Positions 1 through 11,060 of a DNA stretch of 64,000 nucleotides are shown one piece after another. Below the pieces are notes generated by a model. The model was given only the letters and a program-made list of their open reading frames with translations. It had not been told where the DNA came from and made no database searches. Source of the stretch: Geotrypetes seraphini. Taxonomy: Eukaryota > Chordata > Amphibia > Gymnophiona > Dermophiidae. The position numbers and the translations under genes are program-made. How positions within the stretch are numbered: position 1 is the stretch's first letter; each line of letters starts with the position of its first letter. The stretch covers positions 462,030,140 to 462,094,139 of the forward strand of contig NC_047084.1 of assembly GCF_902459505.1 (NCBI RefSeq), read 5' to 3'.

Positions 1-308
1 GTACGCTACGGATAGTATCATTTTCTACGCATTCTTCCTCTCGGACCCGCCATTCCCCGCGCGGAAATTGGGACAGCATTGCGCAGACGCCGTGAGGTAT
101 CCCCGGCCGGCTTTACGTAAACGCGTGCGCGCTGTCGCCACCGCTTTAGCGTGCGAAGTGAGCTGTCGCGCGCCGGGTTACCGGAGAACCGTTACTCGGC
201 GCCCCTCCCCCTCACGCACCAGTCCCCGTTCTTCGCCGACGTAGCAGCAGTAGGAAGAAAGAGAGCGCGGCTTCCTCCGGAGGGGAGGCCTCGGCACCTG
301 CGGAGGTG
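1..308 (+). promoter_or_regulatory. CpG-rich promoter with putative untranslated first exon
   Basis: The first 300 bases are rich in CpG (CGCGCGG, ACGCGTGCGCGC, GTCGCGCGCCGGG), unlike the AT-rich sequence that follows. The block ends at GGAGGTG followed by GTAAGAG, a near-consensus 5' splice donor, so the exon would end at 308. No ATG opens a credible reading frame before the donor, so the exon would be 5' UTR. The upstream limit lies outside the window. The gene is unidentified. The + exon at 46921 could belong to it, but nothing in the sequence links them. Confidence 0.55.
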
Positions 309-660
309 GTAAGAGAAGAATTGGAAGAGGGAAGCAACTATTCAGTCTGTGCACATGTTACATTTTTTAAATAGGGAGGTCAGGAACACTCTCACAGCAT
401 CTCTCAAAAGGTCGGAAATAGTTCCTTGTTCCCCTCTAAGACCAAAGCTTTCTATCATCATCTGTATTTATATAGAGAGAAAAGACAAGGTTGTTCCCTC
501 CCCCCATCCATACAGAAGCAAGGAAATTCTTTGCCATTTCGTCAAAGCCCCCCATCCCCCACTCCCTTTTGAAAGGTTCATGACATGCCAACTCCCCAAC
601 TATTGCATTTATAGAGGCCAGGGATAGCTACTTTTTCCTTAATGTTTGTATTGATAAGCC
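309..660. other. No recognisable gene; start of probable intron
   Basis: AT-rich sequence with no repeat or coding frame that I recognise. If the donor at 309 is real, this is the start of intron 1. Confidence 0.4.
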
Positions 661-1323
661 CTGTGTCTCTCAAACTGTGTGCCACAAGAGATTCCAAAAT
701 TTTACTTTATTATTAAAAATTCCCTTAATAAGTATACACTAGAATAGATGACATGTACTTTGCGTATGCAAGAGTTTGTCAATGTTATGAGCATCTGGGT
801 GCGTAAGGATACAAACACCCAAACAATCATCATTCTTTGATGTGATTGGTCCTTGAAAACTAGTGGCAAGTAATTTTATTTTTTAAGCAGTAGTTATCCT
901 AACTTGAGCAACAAAACATTCAAGGCTTTATTAGAGTTTGGATCTTATCTTTGCAAATTTGGATTTTCAGTTCTAACAGAATATAAAAGAATAAAAAAAG
1001 AACGACGGCAGATAACGGATGATGAAATGTGTGTTTGCTTATTGACTATCGAGCCGTTTTTGAGTTAATTTGCACTGAAAAAAGCACATTCATCATATTG
1101 ATTTGCAATGTTATTCTATCTACTTTAGTTTCACCATAATTACAATTACCCATGCATAGCTTAAAGAACTTTAAATAACTCTCATTTAATTTTTTGTTGG
1201 TTTTGCAATTTTATAATTTAAATTATAATGTGCCACAAAAATAATTTGCTCTGTTTAGTGTGCCGCAGAAAATATTTGCTCTGTTTAGTGTGCCGGAGCT
1301 AAAAAAAAGTTTGAGAGACACTG
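661..1323. mobile_element. Old non-autonomous hAT-type element
   Basis: The ends are inverted: CTGTGTCTCTCAAACT on the left, and AGTTTGAGAGACACTG on the right, whose complement begins CAGTGTCTCTCAAACT. The flanking octamers GATAAGCC and GAATAGCT match at 5 of 8 positions, which fits a decayed 8-bp hAT target duplication. The motif TGTTTAGTGTGCCG repeats near the right end. There is no transposase. Confidence 0.6.
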
Positions 1324-1693
1324 GAATAGCTAAATACACCCACCACTTCTGTTATCACCATTTTGTATTTAGAGAGCTTGAGATTATTTTATGAGAGACC
1401 TCCCCATTTAATCTGGAGAGACTGGGACACCCTTATACATATCTTCAGTGAAAGAGACCGGGAAGAACTTTCACTTTATAGATCAGGGGTTCAGTGGCCT
1501 TGGCTCAATTGGGGTTTTGGTATTTCTGCAGCAAGCATACATGAGTTGTCTGCAGGCACAGAAATCTTGTGTATATTCGTTGTGAAACCCTGAACAAAGA
1601 CAAATTTAGATTGTGGTACTGGAGCAAGTTGAGGCACCTGCAATAACTCTATGTAAGTACTCTCCTTATGATATGTGTGTGTGTGTATGTATA
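1324..1693. other. No recognisable feature apart from a short TG repeat
   Basis: A 76-codon open frame at 1363-1593 has no family resemblance that I can see. A short (TG)n tract lies at about 1673-1688, just before the Tc1 element. Confidence 0.3.
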
Positions 1694-2031
1694 GTTATGT
1701 GAAAAAATTAGAACATCCCCATGAAATATTCAGTTCTTTCTTTTTAAAAAAAATTGACATCGATATGTGAACATTTCTTATTTATCTCTGGAAAAGAAAG
1801 TGATGTAATTGCAGGTAAACAACAAAAATTTTCCTTGATTTACTCATGAAACAAAAGATATCCACAAAAATGTATATTCTAACTGAGGAATAAATTAGGA
1901 CACCCCCACATATCCTCCCACTTAAAGTGGCTCAGATCACACACAGATGTATCACATCAGGTGCACATGATTAGAACATTGTTACTAAGCATTTTGAAGG
2001 AGGTTTTCCCTACTTAAACTTCAGACATTTA

Positions 2032-2207
2032 GGGCTCCTTTTACTAAGGTGTGCTAGTAGTTTTAGCGCTCGCTACAATACCGCGTACACTAGACGCTAA
2101 CGCCTCCATAGAGCTTGCGTTTATTATTTTTTGTTTAGCGCATGGTTTGTACGCGCTAATCTTCAGCGCATGCTAAAAACGCTAGTGCATCTTAGTAAAA
2201 GGAGCCC
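2032..2207. mobile_element. Palindromic MITE nested in the Tc1 element, TTA target duplication
   Basis: The ends are GGGCTCCTTTTACTAAG and CTTAGTAAAAGGAGCCC, an inverted pair, flanked on both sides by TTA (2029-2031 and 2208-2210). A 3-bp TWA duplication is usual for PIF/Harbinger MITEs, so that is the likely superfamily. It sits between the left arm and the transposase, so it is younger than the Tc1 copy. A related copy lies at 17051. Confidence 0.75.
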
Positions 2208-2217
2208 TTAATTTGGT

Positions 2218-3126
2218 GTGCTTTTGACTGCTGCGGTGAGAGTGAACACCATGGTGAGATCAAAAGAGCTGTCTGAGGCCTTCAGAAAGAAGATTGTAGC
2301 AGCTTATAAGTCTGGTAAGGGATTTAAAAAGATCTTGAAACAATTTGACATTAGCCATTCCACGGTCAGGAAAATAGTGTACAAATGGAGGACTTTCCAA
2401 ACTGCCAACATGCCCAGGTCTAGCCGTCCAAACAAGTTGACCCACAGAGCAGAGACTGCAAGATGCTAAAAGAAGTCTCCAAAAACCTAAAATGTCATCA
2501 TGGGACCTACAGTAGGCTCTTGCTACTTTTGATGTGAAAGTGCCTGCCTGTACAATCAGAGAGAGACTGCACAAATTTGACTTCCATGGGAGAAACATCA
2601 AGTCCAGACTGAAGTTTGCCAGAGAGAATGTAGACAGAACTTCTGGAATAGTGTTCTATGGACAGATCAGTCTAAAATTGAATTATTTGGGCACTAGAAA
2701 AGAGGACATGTTTGGTGTACACCAAATACAACATTCCAGGAAAAGAACCTCATACCAACTGTGAAGCATAGAGGTGGAAGCATCATGGTTTGGGGATGCT
2801 TTGCTGCAGCAGGACCTAGCCAGCTCACCATCATAGAATCCACCATGAATTCTACCGTGTATCAGAGGGTGTTTGAGGAACATGCGAGACCATCTGCAAG
2901 AAAATTAAAGCTGAAGCATACCTGTAAGACCACCAAGTACTGGCTGAAAACTGAAAAATGGAGAGTCCTGGAGTGGCCGACTCAGAGCCCTGATCTTAAT
3001 GCCATTGAGATGCTGTGGGGTGATTTGAAACGGGCTGTACATGCAAGAAACTCCTTAAACATCTCACAGCTGAAAGAATTCTGTATTGAGGAGAGAGCCA
3101 AACCTTCCTCAGACCGAGATTGGTAG
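2218..3126 (+). pseudogene. Tc1-type transposase, degenerate
   Basis: The N-terminal part (2251-2466) is a helix-turn-helix region with SKELSEAFRKKIVAAYKSGK and ISHSTVRKI. Downstream in other frames come a region reading LWTDQSKIELFG (first catalytic Asp), then VKHRGGSIMVWGCFAAAGP, then WPTQSPDLNAIEMLWGDLKR, which holds the last catalytic acidic residue of the DDE/D triad. The usual NDPKHTS segment around the second Asp is not intact. The frame is broken by a stop after 2466 and by shifts near 2640 and 2750, so it is non-functional. Family members are about 340 residues long. Confidence 0.85.
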
Positions 3127-3392
3127 ATGGCTATAAGAAGTGTCTCACTGCAGTTATTTCAGCCAAAGGGTGTAACACTAGCTATTAGGGTGTCCTAATT
3201 TATTCCTCAGTTAGAATACATATTTTTGTGGATATCTTTTGTTTTATGAGTAAATCAAGGAAAAATTTTGTTGTTTACCTGCAATTACATCACTTTCTTT
3301 TCCAGATTTAAGTGAATATTTCATAAGCGAATATTTCATGGGGTATCCATCTCTACCCAGTACCTCATAAAAAATCATCCCATGGTCTAGGT

Positions 3393-4612
3393 CACTGTTC
3401 TTCAACCGCTGGTCCGTGGACCGGTCTGCAGAAAATTCCTGCTGGTCTGCGCAGGGCCGGCGAAATCGACAGCTGCAATTTCCTGCACTGGTAGGGGGAT
3501 TTGATTTCCTGCCTGACTTCTGCTCCTCCTCCGTTAGGAATCACGTTCCTCAAACTTCCCAGAAACAGTGACTGAATATTATGAAAGCTTGGTGAAATCC
3601 GGACTATGACAGATAAAGAAATAAAAAATGAGCTTTCTAACTGTCCAATTAACCGAAGACCCCCAGCTCCAACTCATCACGCTGTCTGACCCTCCGTGGG
3701 CGGGGCCTCATCTTACAGGCTCCACCAATTAGGTGTCAGTAGCTCGACCAAAGTACTGTATTCCAGGACGTGCTGTGTTGATTGATGGCGCGCTCCAGTT
3801 CGTGAGGCGGAGTCTTGGAATTCAGCCCCAATAATCTCAGTGTTGAGTGTCGCAACTCACTATTTTTTATCTGTAGTAGTTTACTGTTCACACGTTTTTA
3901 GTGTTAATTTGGGGGAACGAGAAAGATCTTAAAATGGTCTGTACACTGAATGAAACTGTAGGTTTATAAATTAGGAATGAAATATAGACTGAGCCAGCTC
4001 AACTTTCACTGGTCAGTAGTGGATGATACTTCATATTTTATGAGCTATATTATTTATATTACCTTTCCTATTTTATTGGAGTTATTTTCCTTTTATTTTT
4101 AAAGTTTGCATTGTAAACCGCTTGGATGGCTCGTTTTATAAAGGTATTTAAAAATAACATTGTAATCTTGATAATGCATGCATGAACTAGATTAGAAAAA
4201 ATTATTCTCCCTATGTACTTTTTTGTGCTCTTTATGCAATCCTATTGTTTGTAGTGTGATCTGATTAGGTAGTAACAGTTATAAGGGCATTCTGTAATAA
4301 TTTGGCTTATTCAGTTTTCCTGACAGTAGAGGGGATATATGTGAAGGGGAGACAGGGATTTTGTTGATCCTTGCTCTGTATTTGTATTTATAAAATGACA
4401 ATTGTACAGAATATTGTTTCTTTTTATACTTTAATAAAATACATTCAATATAAAATCATAACTGAGGCTTGTGCGGATGGGATCAGATGGTTTGCGAGGA
4501 CCGAGTTCGCGGAGATGGGGTTTTTAAATTTCAGTCCTAGTAGTTTGCCAGTCCACAAAATAATTTTTTTTTCCCGCCGGTCCATAGGTGTAAAAAAGGT
4601 TGAAGAACATTG
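3393..4612. mobile_element. Non-autonomous hAT element, 1.2 kb
   Basis: The terminal repeats are CACTGTTCTTCAACC and GGTTGAAGAACATTG. The flanking octamers GTCTAGGT (3385-3392) and GTCTAGGA (4613-4620) match at 7 of 8 positions, the target-duplication length of hAT elements. GTCCGTGGACCGG near the left end mirrors sequence near the right end. No transposase frame is present. Confidence 0.8.
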
Positions 4613-4789
4613 GTCTAGGAAACCAAAATGCTCTTGATGATATCATTGATGTAGTTATGTATTTATCTCCAAGATGCATCTCTGATTTGGCCTTTACACT
4701 TGACAGGGAGGATAGATGGGAACACTACCTGTGCATATTTCTACTTTAAACTCTCTCCCAGAGCCATAAAGTTTCTTATACGTTTAGAG

Positions 4790-5080
4790 CAGTGGTCTCA
4801 AACTCAAACCCTTTGCTGGGCCACATTTTGGATTTGTAGGTACTTGGAGGGCCGCAGAAAAAAATAGTTAATGTCTTATGAAAGAAATGACAATTTTGCA
4901 TGAGGTAAATCTCTTTATAGTTTATAAATCTTTCCTTTTGCCTAAGTCTTAATAATAATATTGTCATTTGTAGCTAAAGAGACATATGATCAAGAAACTT
5001 TTATTTTACTTTTGTGATTATGATAAACATACCGAGGGCCTCAAAATAGTACCTGACGGGCCGCAAGTTTGAGACCACTG
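4790..5080. mobile_element. Short hAT MITE with perfect 8-bp target duplication
   Basis: The ends are CAGTGGTCTCAAACT and AGTTTGAGACCACTG. The duplication GTTTAGAG occurs perfectly at 4782-4789 and 5081-5088. Inside are subterminal inverted pieces (GGGCCACATTTTGG, GACGGGCCGCAAG). The perfect duplication suggests a fairly recent insertion. Confidence 0.9.
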
Positions 5081-5489
5081 GTTTAGAGGGATATGTAGCA
5101 GTATCATTTGTACCAAATGGATGAGCATCATGGGGTAATGGTCAGTAGGCTTGAGGAGTCTCGGTAAGTTTTGTGTAATGTCTCAAATCTTCAGTCCGTC
5201 CCTGCAAGAAATTATCTTACAAGTCTGCCAAACTCCATTTCAAAATCCTTTGTTCAATATTTTTATATAATTTATAGATCCTCAGATGTCTCAAATCTTG
5301 GCACTAGGCAAACAGCACATCTTCCTGGACATCATGTCTGGTTGACAGATGGGGTCCTCTGTATCTCTCAGAAATGAATCTCCTACTATCACGACTCTGC
5401 TTTCTAGTGATCACTACTGGTTCAGCAATTAGGATATTTTTTTGTGCTTCATATTCTCCCATTCCTGGGATATTTCCATGCAATAATAA

Positions 5490-5822
5490 AATAATTTTGA
5501 CAGATTTGTAAATTCTTCAGGAAGGCAGGTTCAAGCTTTAATCTAATGTGTAATTAAGCTCTGGAATTTTTTGCTGAAGAGCTAGATGAAAGCAGTTAGC
5601 AGGGTTTAAAAAAGGTTTGGATAATTTCTTAAAACAAAAGTCCATAAACAATTATTGAGATGGTTTGGGGAAATCCACTGCTTATTTCCAGGATAAACAG
5701 CATAAAATCTGTTTTTGGGATCTTGCCAGGCACTTGTGACCTGGATTGGACACTGTTGGAAACAAGTTACGGGATGGATGGACCTTCGGTCTGTCCCAGT
5801 ATGACAATTCTTATGTTCTTTA
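5490..5822 (+). mobile_element. CR1 LINE 3' end
   Basis: The region reads like the C-terminal codons plus 3' UTR of CR1: GGTTTGGATAATTTCTT, then GGACCTTCGGTCTGTCCCAG, then a tail AATTCTTATGTTCTT. CR1 elements end in an 8-bp microsatellite rather than poly(A), and this tail fits. It is 5'-truncated and no reading frame is preserved. Confidence 0.75.
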
Positions 5823-6470
5823 TTTTTATCTCAGATTATTGTAATATAATTTTGTTGTGCTGCCCTACTTTCGTACTGAAATTGCAAACTGCTCAGAATA
5901 TAGCAAATTAATTTTTTTTTTTTTCTTTATTAAGATCTGTTAGTATAATTCCTTTTTTTAATCACCTCCATTGGTTGCCAGTGGAGACAAGAATCTTGTT
6001 TGTTTTTCTGTACTCTAAAATTCAGTATGGCTCTGCTCTACTTTATATGTATTATTTGGTTGGATTTACTCTAATATCGTAAAGATATTACTTGCGGCCT
6101 CTTTTACAAAGCTGCTGCGCGGCAACAGCCCCAAAGCCCTTTAAATCTCTATGGGCTTCGGAGCCGTTAGTGCAGTGCAGCTGCTAGCACGGCTTTGTGA
6201 AAGAGGCTGTTAGTTTTGGTACATCTTTTGCCTATCAAGTAGCAACGAATTGGATAAGTTTGTCAGTTAATATCCAGTCTGTTACAAATTATTGCTTATT
6301 TAGATGAGTGTTAATTTTGTTTCAAAAGTATGTTACAGTTAATTGATGCTATATGATTGTGTATTTCATTTTAATTTATGCCATTGCATGTGCATTTCAT
6401 TGTATTTTGATTATTGTCTTGACCTGTAAACAGCAGTGACCCATTTATATTTTGCAGTATATAAGAATTG
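5823..6470 (+). mobile_element. L2-type LINE fragment carrying a MITE
   Basis: Translation gives pieces like DYCNIILLCCPT, LKLQTAQNIA and HWLPVETR, the C-terminal motifs of L2 ORF2 (LDYCNSLL, LQ.VQN.AAR, HWLPV). The copy is interrupted by AT-rich sequence and by the MITE at 6098. It is an old relic. Confidence 0.55.
6098..6206. mobile_element. Small palindromic MITE
   Basis: CCTCTTTTACAAAGCTGCTG pairs with GCTTTGTGAAAGAGG. The interior contains AGCCCTTTAAATCTCTATGG, which is also in the copy at 24724. No clear target duplication is visible. Confidence 0.6.
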
Positions 6471-6734
6471 AATTATATTTATTTTTTTTTATTGAGATTG
6501 ACTGCCTTTTTCATGAAGATTCACCCAAAGCAGTTTTATAATACAGTGAATAGTAATCAGGTACTCGTAAGTATTTTCTCTTCAGTCCCGCAGGCTCACA
6601 GTCGGTACCTAGAGCAATGGAGGGTTAAGTGTTTTGTCCAGAGTCACAGGGAACAGGCTGGGATCAAACTCATTCACAACTTCAGACAGCAGCTCTAAAC
6701 ACTAGGCCACTATACTGGTGGCTCTTAAGCTTGA

Positions 6735-7215
6735 GGGAAGGATGGCTGGATGTCCAGCCACCATTTAAAACTGAACAAGGCCAAGACTGAGCTACTTATC
6801 CTTCTGCCCAAACCTACCTTTCCTCATGCTCTATCTCAGTGGATAACACTATCATCCTCCTTGTCTTGTCAACTCGCAGCCTCGGGGTCATTTTTTACTC
6901 TTCTCTCTCCTGCTCTACACAAATCTTCCAGATCACCAAAACCTGTGGTTTCTTTCTCTATAATATTGCTAAAATCCGACCCTTCCTCTCTGAGTACACA
7001 ATCAAAACCCTTACCCTTATCACCTCTCACCTAGACTACTGCAATCTGCTTCTCACTGGTCTCCCATTAAACCACCTCTCTCCCTTTCAATCCATTCAAA
7101 ATGCTGCTGCACAACTTAAATTCTGCCAGAGTCGCTATGCTCATATCACCCCCTCAAGTTGCTTCATTGGCTCCCTATCTGTCTCTGCATACCGTTTAAA
7201 CTCCTCTTATTGACC
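6735..7215 (+). pseudogene. L2 LINE reverse transcriptase, C-terminal fragment
   Basis: Open frames carry LKLNKAKTELLIL, LGVIFYSSLSCSTQI, YNIAKIRPFLSEYTIKTL and HLDYCNLLLTGLPLN. These are the thumb and connection motifs of L2-clade ORF2 (NP.KTE.L, LGV..DS.L, LDYCNSLL.GLP). A frame change separates the first motif from the rest. The 5' portion is missing and the right edge abuts a Tc1-like terminus at about 7219. Confidence 0.8.
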
Positions 7216-7218
7216 TAC

Positions 7219-8357
7219 AGTGGTGTGCAGAAGTCTGGAACCCATTGTGAACTTTGCATTCATTCAACTTTCTGACCTTTTATTTCAATTTCTTTGTTGA
7301 CCTAATAGATTTTTCTGTGTACCACATTATAAAGGATACATTTGGCTACTAGAATCAACTTTTTAAGATCACGTGTTTCTAATTATACAATTTTGATGAT
7401 ACTGGAACATATCTACAATAACCTTTACAGATCATGCTTCAAAACTGGATTGAAACTGTCCAATCAGCATGTGCTATTTCTGACCAATCAGGAGACTGTT
7501 TCATCAGCTAATCACAGTCTAGACATTTAGGTATCAGGGTAGCTATTTTAAAAAATGCAAGCTTTTTGGGTTTCATACATTTCTGCATCTACTATGAACA
7601 AGACTTGGAACCTGACGTTGGAGGAGCAAGTTCATATGTCAGTGATGAGCGAGGAAGGATTTTCGTGCCACCAGATTGCCAGCAAAGTCAGCTGCAGTCA
7701 CAGCATGGTAGATGAGCTTCAGTTCGGTCGTCCGCGTGCATCGATGTCATGCCAAGACAGTGCACTTCAATGCATTTCATTGACCAGTCGCAAGTTGACC
7801 TCACCTCAGCTACTGCATGAGTGGTCAGACATGTGTCATGTCAGTGTCAGCTCATAAACAGTACATCTGTTTGGTCTGCAGAGCTGCAAAGCATGCAGCA
7901 AGCCACTGATGACTGACGTCCAAAGGTGTAACTGGATCAAGTAGGCGCAGAAGCACTCAAACTAAACTAAACTAAACCTTGGGTTTGTATACCGCACCAT
8001 CTCTATAGTTGTGGAGCTCGGCACAGTTTACAGGAATTGTAATGAGAAAGGAACTCCATGGAAGGGCTAGATGAAGATCAGAGGGGAGAAGAATGTTAGA
8101 GGGCTAGGATGTCAGAAGAGGGGGGAGTGTTAGGTTTTGGAGAAGAGCCAGGTTTTCAGATGTTTATGGAAGGGTTGAAGAGCACTCAGGTTTAGAAGAG
8201 GGGAGGTAAGGTTGGATGTGTGAAATGTGGGAAAAGGTGCTTTTCAATGATGAAAGCACCTTCTGCCTGTTTGATAAGCAGTCCCACACTTACTTGAGGA
8301 AGTTTTCTGGAGAGAAGTTTGAGCTTGCTGAGTGCCTCAACCTCACTGTGAAGCATC
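7219..8357 (+). mobile_element. Degenerate Tc1-like transposon, 3' truncated
   Basis: The left end reads CAGTGGTGTGCAGAAGTCT, a Tc1-like terminus. The N-terminal part has WNLTLEEQVHMSVMSEEGFS followed by a helix-turn-helix (CHQIASKVSCSHSMV). The catalytic part reads WEKVLFNDEST, then RKFSGEKFELAECLNLTVKHP, as in Tc1 transposases. The middle is lost or displaced by an L2 fragment (7958-8210), and the right terminus is missing. Confidence 0.75.
7958..8210 (-). mobile_element. L2 3'-end fragment inside the Tc1 relic
   Basis: It starts with repeated AACTAAACTA units and GGGTTTGTATACCGCACC, then GGAGCTCGGCACAGTTTACAGG, a 3'-UTR module of L2-like LINEs on the reverse strand. The tail of the ORF (CCTTCCATAAACATCTGAAAACC on the minus strand) follows. 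It lies between two parts of the same transposase and so is the younger insertion. Confidence 0.55.
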
Positions 8358-8364
8358 CTTTGAA

Positions 8365-9360
8365 TAAAGCTATCCGATTTCCTGATTCAAAATCGATTCA
8401 CTGATTCACTTTGACTTAATCGATTCGTTCTCAGAAAATATCAGACTCACAGATTCAATGCAGGCCCATAAGGGATGGCTCTGAGGGCTGGCAGCAGCAG
8501 CAGCCTTCACAACACGCTGCTCTTGCTGGTGTTGGACCTTTCTCTCTCCTGGGTCCTGCCTTGGTGGAAACAGAAAGTAGGCAGGTCCCAGTGGCGAGGA
8601 AGGCCCGAAGCTGGCAAAAGTGGTGAGTTGTGAAGACTGCTGCCGACAGTGTGTGTGTTTGGGGGATGTGACAAAGAGAACAAGGGAGGGGGAGAACAGA
8701 ATAGGGGGAAGTTATCAAACTTCAGGGGGGCGGGGCAAGGATGGAGGTGCTGGATCTCGGGGGTAGAAGTGAGGAAGAAAAGATGCTTTATTACAGGGCA
8801 GGCAGGGAAGGAGATAGCCTGGAGATGAGAGAGATTAGATAAGGCAGCTGGGAAGAGTGGGAGAAGCTGAAGTCATGGAGAGAGGAAAAAAGAGAGAGAG
8901 ATGCTGGGACGGGGAGCTGGAAGAGCAGAGAGAAGAGGGAAATGAGGAAAAAAGAGTGGGAAAGTTGCTAAATCTACAAATGGAGAGAAAAAAAAGAGAG
9001 ATGTGGGATGTAGGAAGAGAAAGGGAACAGGGGAAAAAGCTGGACAGAAGAAGAAGCAGGGCCACAGGGGGAGGGATGGAGAGACAGTGGATGGAAGGAG
9101 CAGAGAGAGAGAGAGAGAGAGTAGATACATGGAAGGGAGATAGAGGACAGATGCTGGATGTAAAGAAGAGAATGAAGAGATGATTAAAACAAATGACAAA
9201 AGGAAGAATTTTTTGTTGCTTTATTGTAGCTGTATTGATAAATGTTTATAAATAGAAAATGGAAATTAATCTTTTTATTAGTTAATTTTAATAGAAATTA
9301 ATTTTAATAGAAATTAATTTTAATAAATATTTTTTTTACTAATCGGGACAGGATGCAGTA
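8365..9360. mobile_element. Probable non-autonomous DNA transposon remnant, purine-rich
   Basis: The left side carries repeated AATCGATTC words, also seen at 23130-23190. The middle (8830-9180) is a GA-rich minisatellite-like tract with GATGCTGGATG. The right side is AT-rich. The 16-bp unit TTAATTTTAATAGAAA is repeated about three times at 9282-9328. Open frames here come from the GA bias and are not genes. Confidence 0.4.
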
Positions 9361-9555
9361 CTGACCTGAAGAATGACAGCTCAGAGTTCCACACTTTTCA
9401 TTGACATGGTTCAATCAGTGATCTGAAACAATGTCAAAACATAGCATTATGATTCTATAAATTGCCACTTTGCAAAATAAAATAACAGTTTTCAGCTACA
9501 GTAGCAAAATAATACTCAAGTTTATTAAAAGACCCGGATAGCTATATAAAATTAA
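9361..9555. other. No recognisable feature
   Basis: AT-rich unique-looking sequence between two repeats. Confidence 0.3.
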
Positions 9556-9708
9556 CCCTCCCTTTTACGGAGTTGCGTTGGGCTTTTTTGTTCCTGGCTG
9601 GGGCAGTATTAGCTCTGATGCTTATAGAATTCCTGTGAGCGTCGGAGCTAATGTTCACGTAGCTGTTGATGAAGGAGCCTGGTGCAGCTTTGTAAAAGGG
9701 GGGAGGGG
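9556..9708. mobile_element. Palindromic MITE
   Basis: CCCTCCCTTTTACGGAGTTG pairs with CAGCTTTGTAAAAGGGGGGA at the right. It shares the TTTTAC.AAG end style with the other MITEs here. Confidence 0.55.
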
Positions 9709-9934
9709 TAGGTTATGTTGTTTCCAGAACTTCCCTTTTTTATGATTAAAATTCTCTACAGGTCAGTTAAGCCTCAGCAAGGACATTCAGCCCAGATCTT
9801 GGCTCCTTATGCAGAACAATATTTCCAAAAGGCAAGGTTCTTCTTGCAAAAAGCAGTAATGGATTTTAAAGTGATATTAAGTGTCTAAAACTAGATTAGA
9901 ATGCCAGCTTAAATGTGCAGAATGGGAACATGTG

Positions 9935-10140
9935 CCTGATGTTCAAGGCCTAGTTAAAAGCCCACCTCTTTGAGAATGCTTTCAACTCCTTTCACCTTGG
10001 GTTCTGCATCCCCAACCCTATATGCTGTGTCTGTCTGTCCAAGTTAGATTGTAAGCTTTTCCGTGCAGGTACTGTCTATAAATGTCAAAATGTGCAGTGC
10101 TGCGTATGCCTTTCAGTGCTATATAAGTGATAATTAGTAG
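9935..10140 (+). mobile_element. L2 LINE 3' end
   Basis: It contains AAAAGCCCACCTCTTTGAGA, AAGTTAGATTGTAAGC and a tail of TAGTAGTAGTA, the usual 3' end of tetrapod L2 copies. A second copy of this module lies at 58202. Confidence 0.7.
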
Positions 10141-10792
10141 TAGTAAGTTGCCTGGTAGTTGAGGCAGGTATGGAGGGAGGGCTACTGTGAAGGATCTGTC
10201 TGCAATGGGATGTTGTGACTGAAGAAGACTTTCCTGAAACCATCAATGGCTTACGTGGCCAAGTTGCAGGAGGTGGTGGTGGAGGCTTCTCTCCAAAACT
10301 CTTGATGGTTATGATTGACAGGCTTTACCATATTCTCCATAGCTTTGGGCTTTCCAGTTCTTGTTGCAGCAGGTGTATCTGAGATGAAGATGCTGAGACC
10401 CTCAATTACTTAGGATCAGAAGTGTACTTGGTGCTTAGTGACGAACGTTTCACTGATAACCTGTTTGAAGCCTATTGGTTTGGCACTTTCTGGCAGAGAT
10501 CCTTGATTGGAGGTAGTGAGGCAAGAGGTTTCCCAGCTGGCTCTATTTTTCTTTTGTGTGCAAGAAGAGAGGGATGACTTGATCTTGCAGAAGAAGTAGA
10601 CTGAGAGGGAAGCAGACATGGTCAGAGCATGAAACCTGGCATGTGCTTAATATGCTTAAAAGGGCATGTGACAAACTTTTGGACTGGAGAGGACAGTTCC
10701 GTGCTGGCAGCCATTAGAAGATGTTACCAGTGGTGTGGCTGCATTATCCTGTCACTAAACAACTCCACTTTTACACACAGTTTTGTTTGCGC
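10141..10792. other. No recognisable gene
   Basis: Mixed-composition sequence. I see no splice-flanked coding segment and no recognisable repeat ends. Confidence 0.3.
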
Positions 10793-11060
10793 TAGAGAAT
10801 GACATAGGCACAAATTTTTTCCCATCCCCCTGGGAAGTCATTTTCCTGCCCATCCCTGCAAATTCTTTTCCTGTCCCTGCCTCATTCCTTCAAGCTCCAC
10901 CCTCATCTGCACAAGCCTCAACACCTTTAAATCATAAGTGTTTGGGGCTTGTGTGGTTAAGCCAGAGTTTACAGGAATGGGACAGCAATAAAACTTGTGG
11001 GGATGGGGAAATTGAGTTTCTGTGGGGATGGGGACAAATTTGTCCCTGTGTCACTCTCTA
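10793..11060. mobile_element. hAT MITE with perfect 8-bp duplication
   Basis: Ends TAGAGAATGACATAGG and TGTCACTCTCTA form an inverted pair. The duplication GTTTGCGC is perfect at 10785-10792 and 11061-11068. The interior is a weak palindrome rich in CCCTGCC/GGGGATGGGGA. Other copies: 40591-40875, and partial ones at 25118 and 33979. Confidence 0.9.

Larger units (their letters stand above)
1694..3350 (+). mobile_element. Tc1/mariner transposon with about 200-bp inverted repeats
   Basis: The left arm (about 1713-1921) and right arm (about 3186-3342) are near-identical inverted repeats. Both contain CCCCATGAAATATT, GAAAAGAAAGTGATG and CTGAGGAATAAATTAGGACA. Long subterminal repeats of this kind are known for some Tc1-like families. 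The outer left end reads TATGTGAAAAAATTAGAACA; the outer right end has decayed. A transposase pseudogene and a younger MITE lie between the arms. Confidence 0.85.

Noticed and set aside
1363-1593. 76-codon frame as a possible exon
   Set aside because: No convincing splice sites and no motif; composition is not distinctive.
8857-9199. Overlapping open frames of about 108 codons on both strands
   Set aside because: Both are products of a GA/TC-rich tract (Glu/Arg/Lys on one strand, Ser/Phe/Leu on the other).
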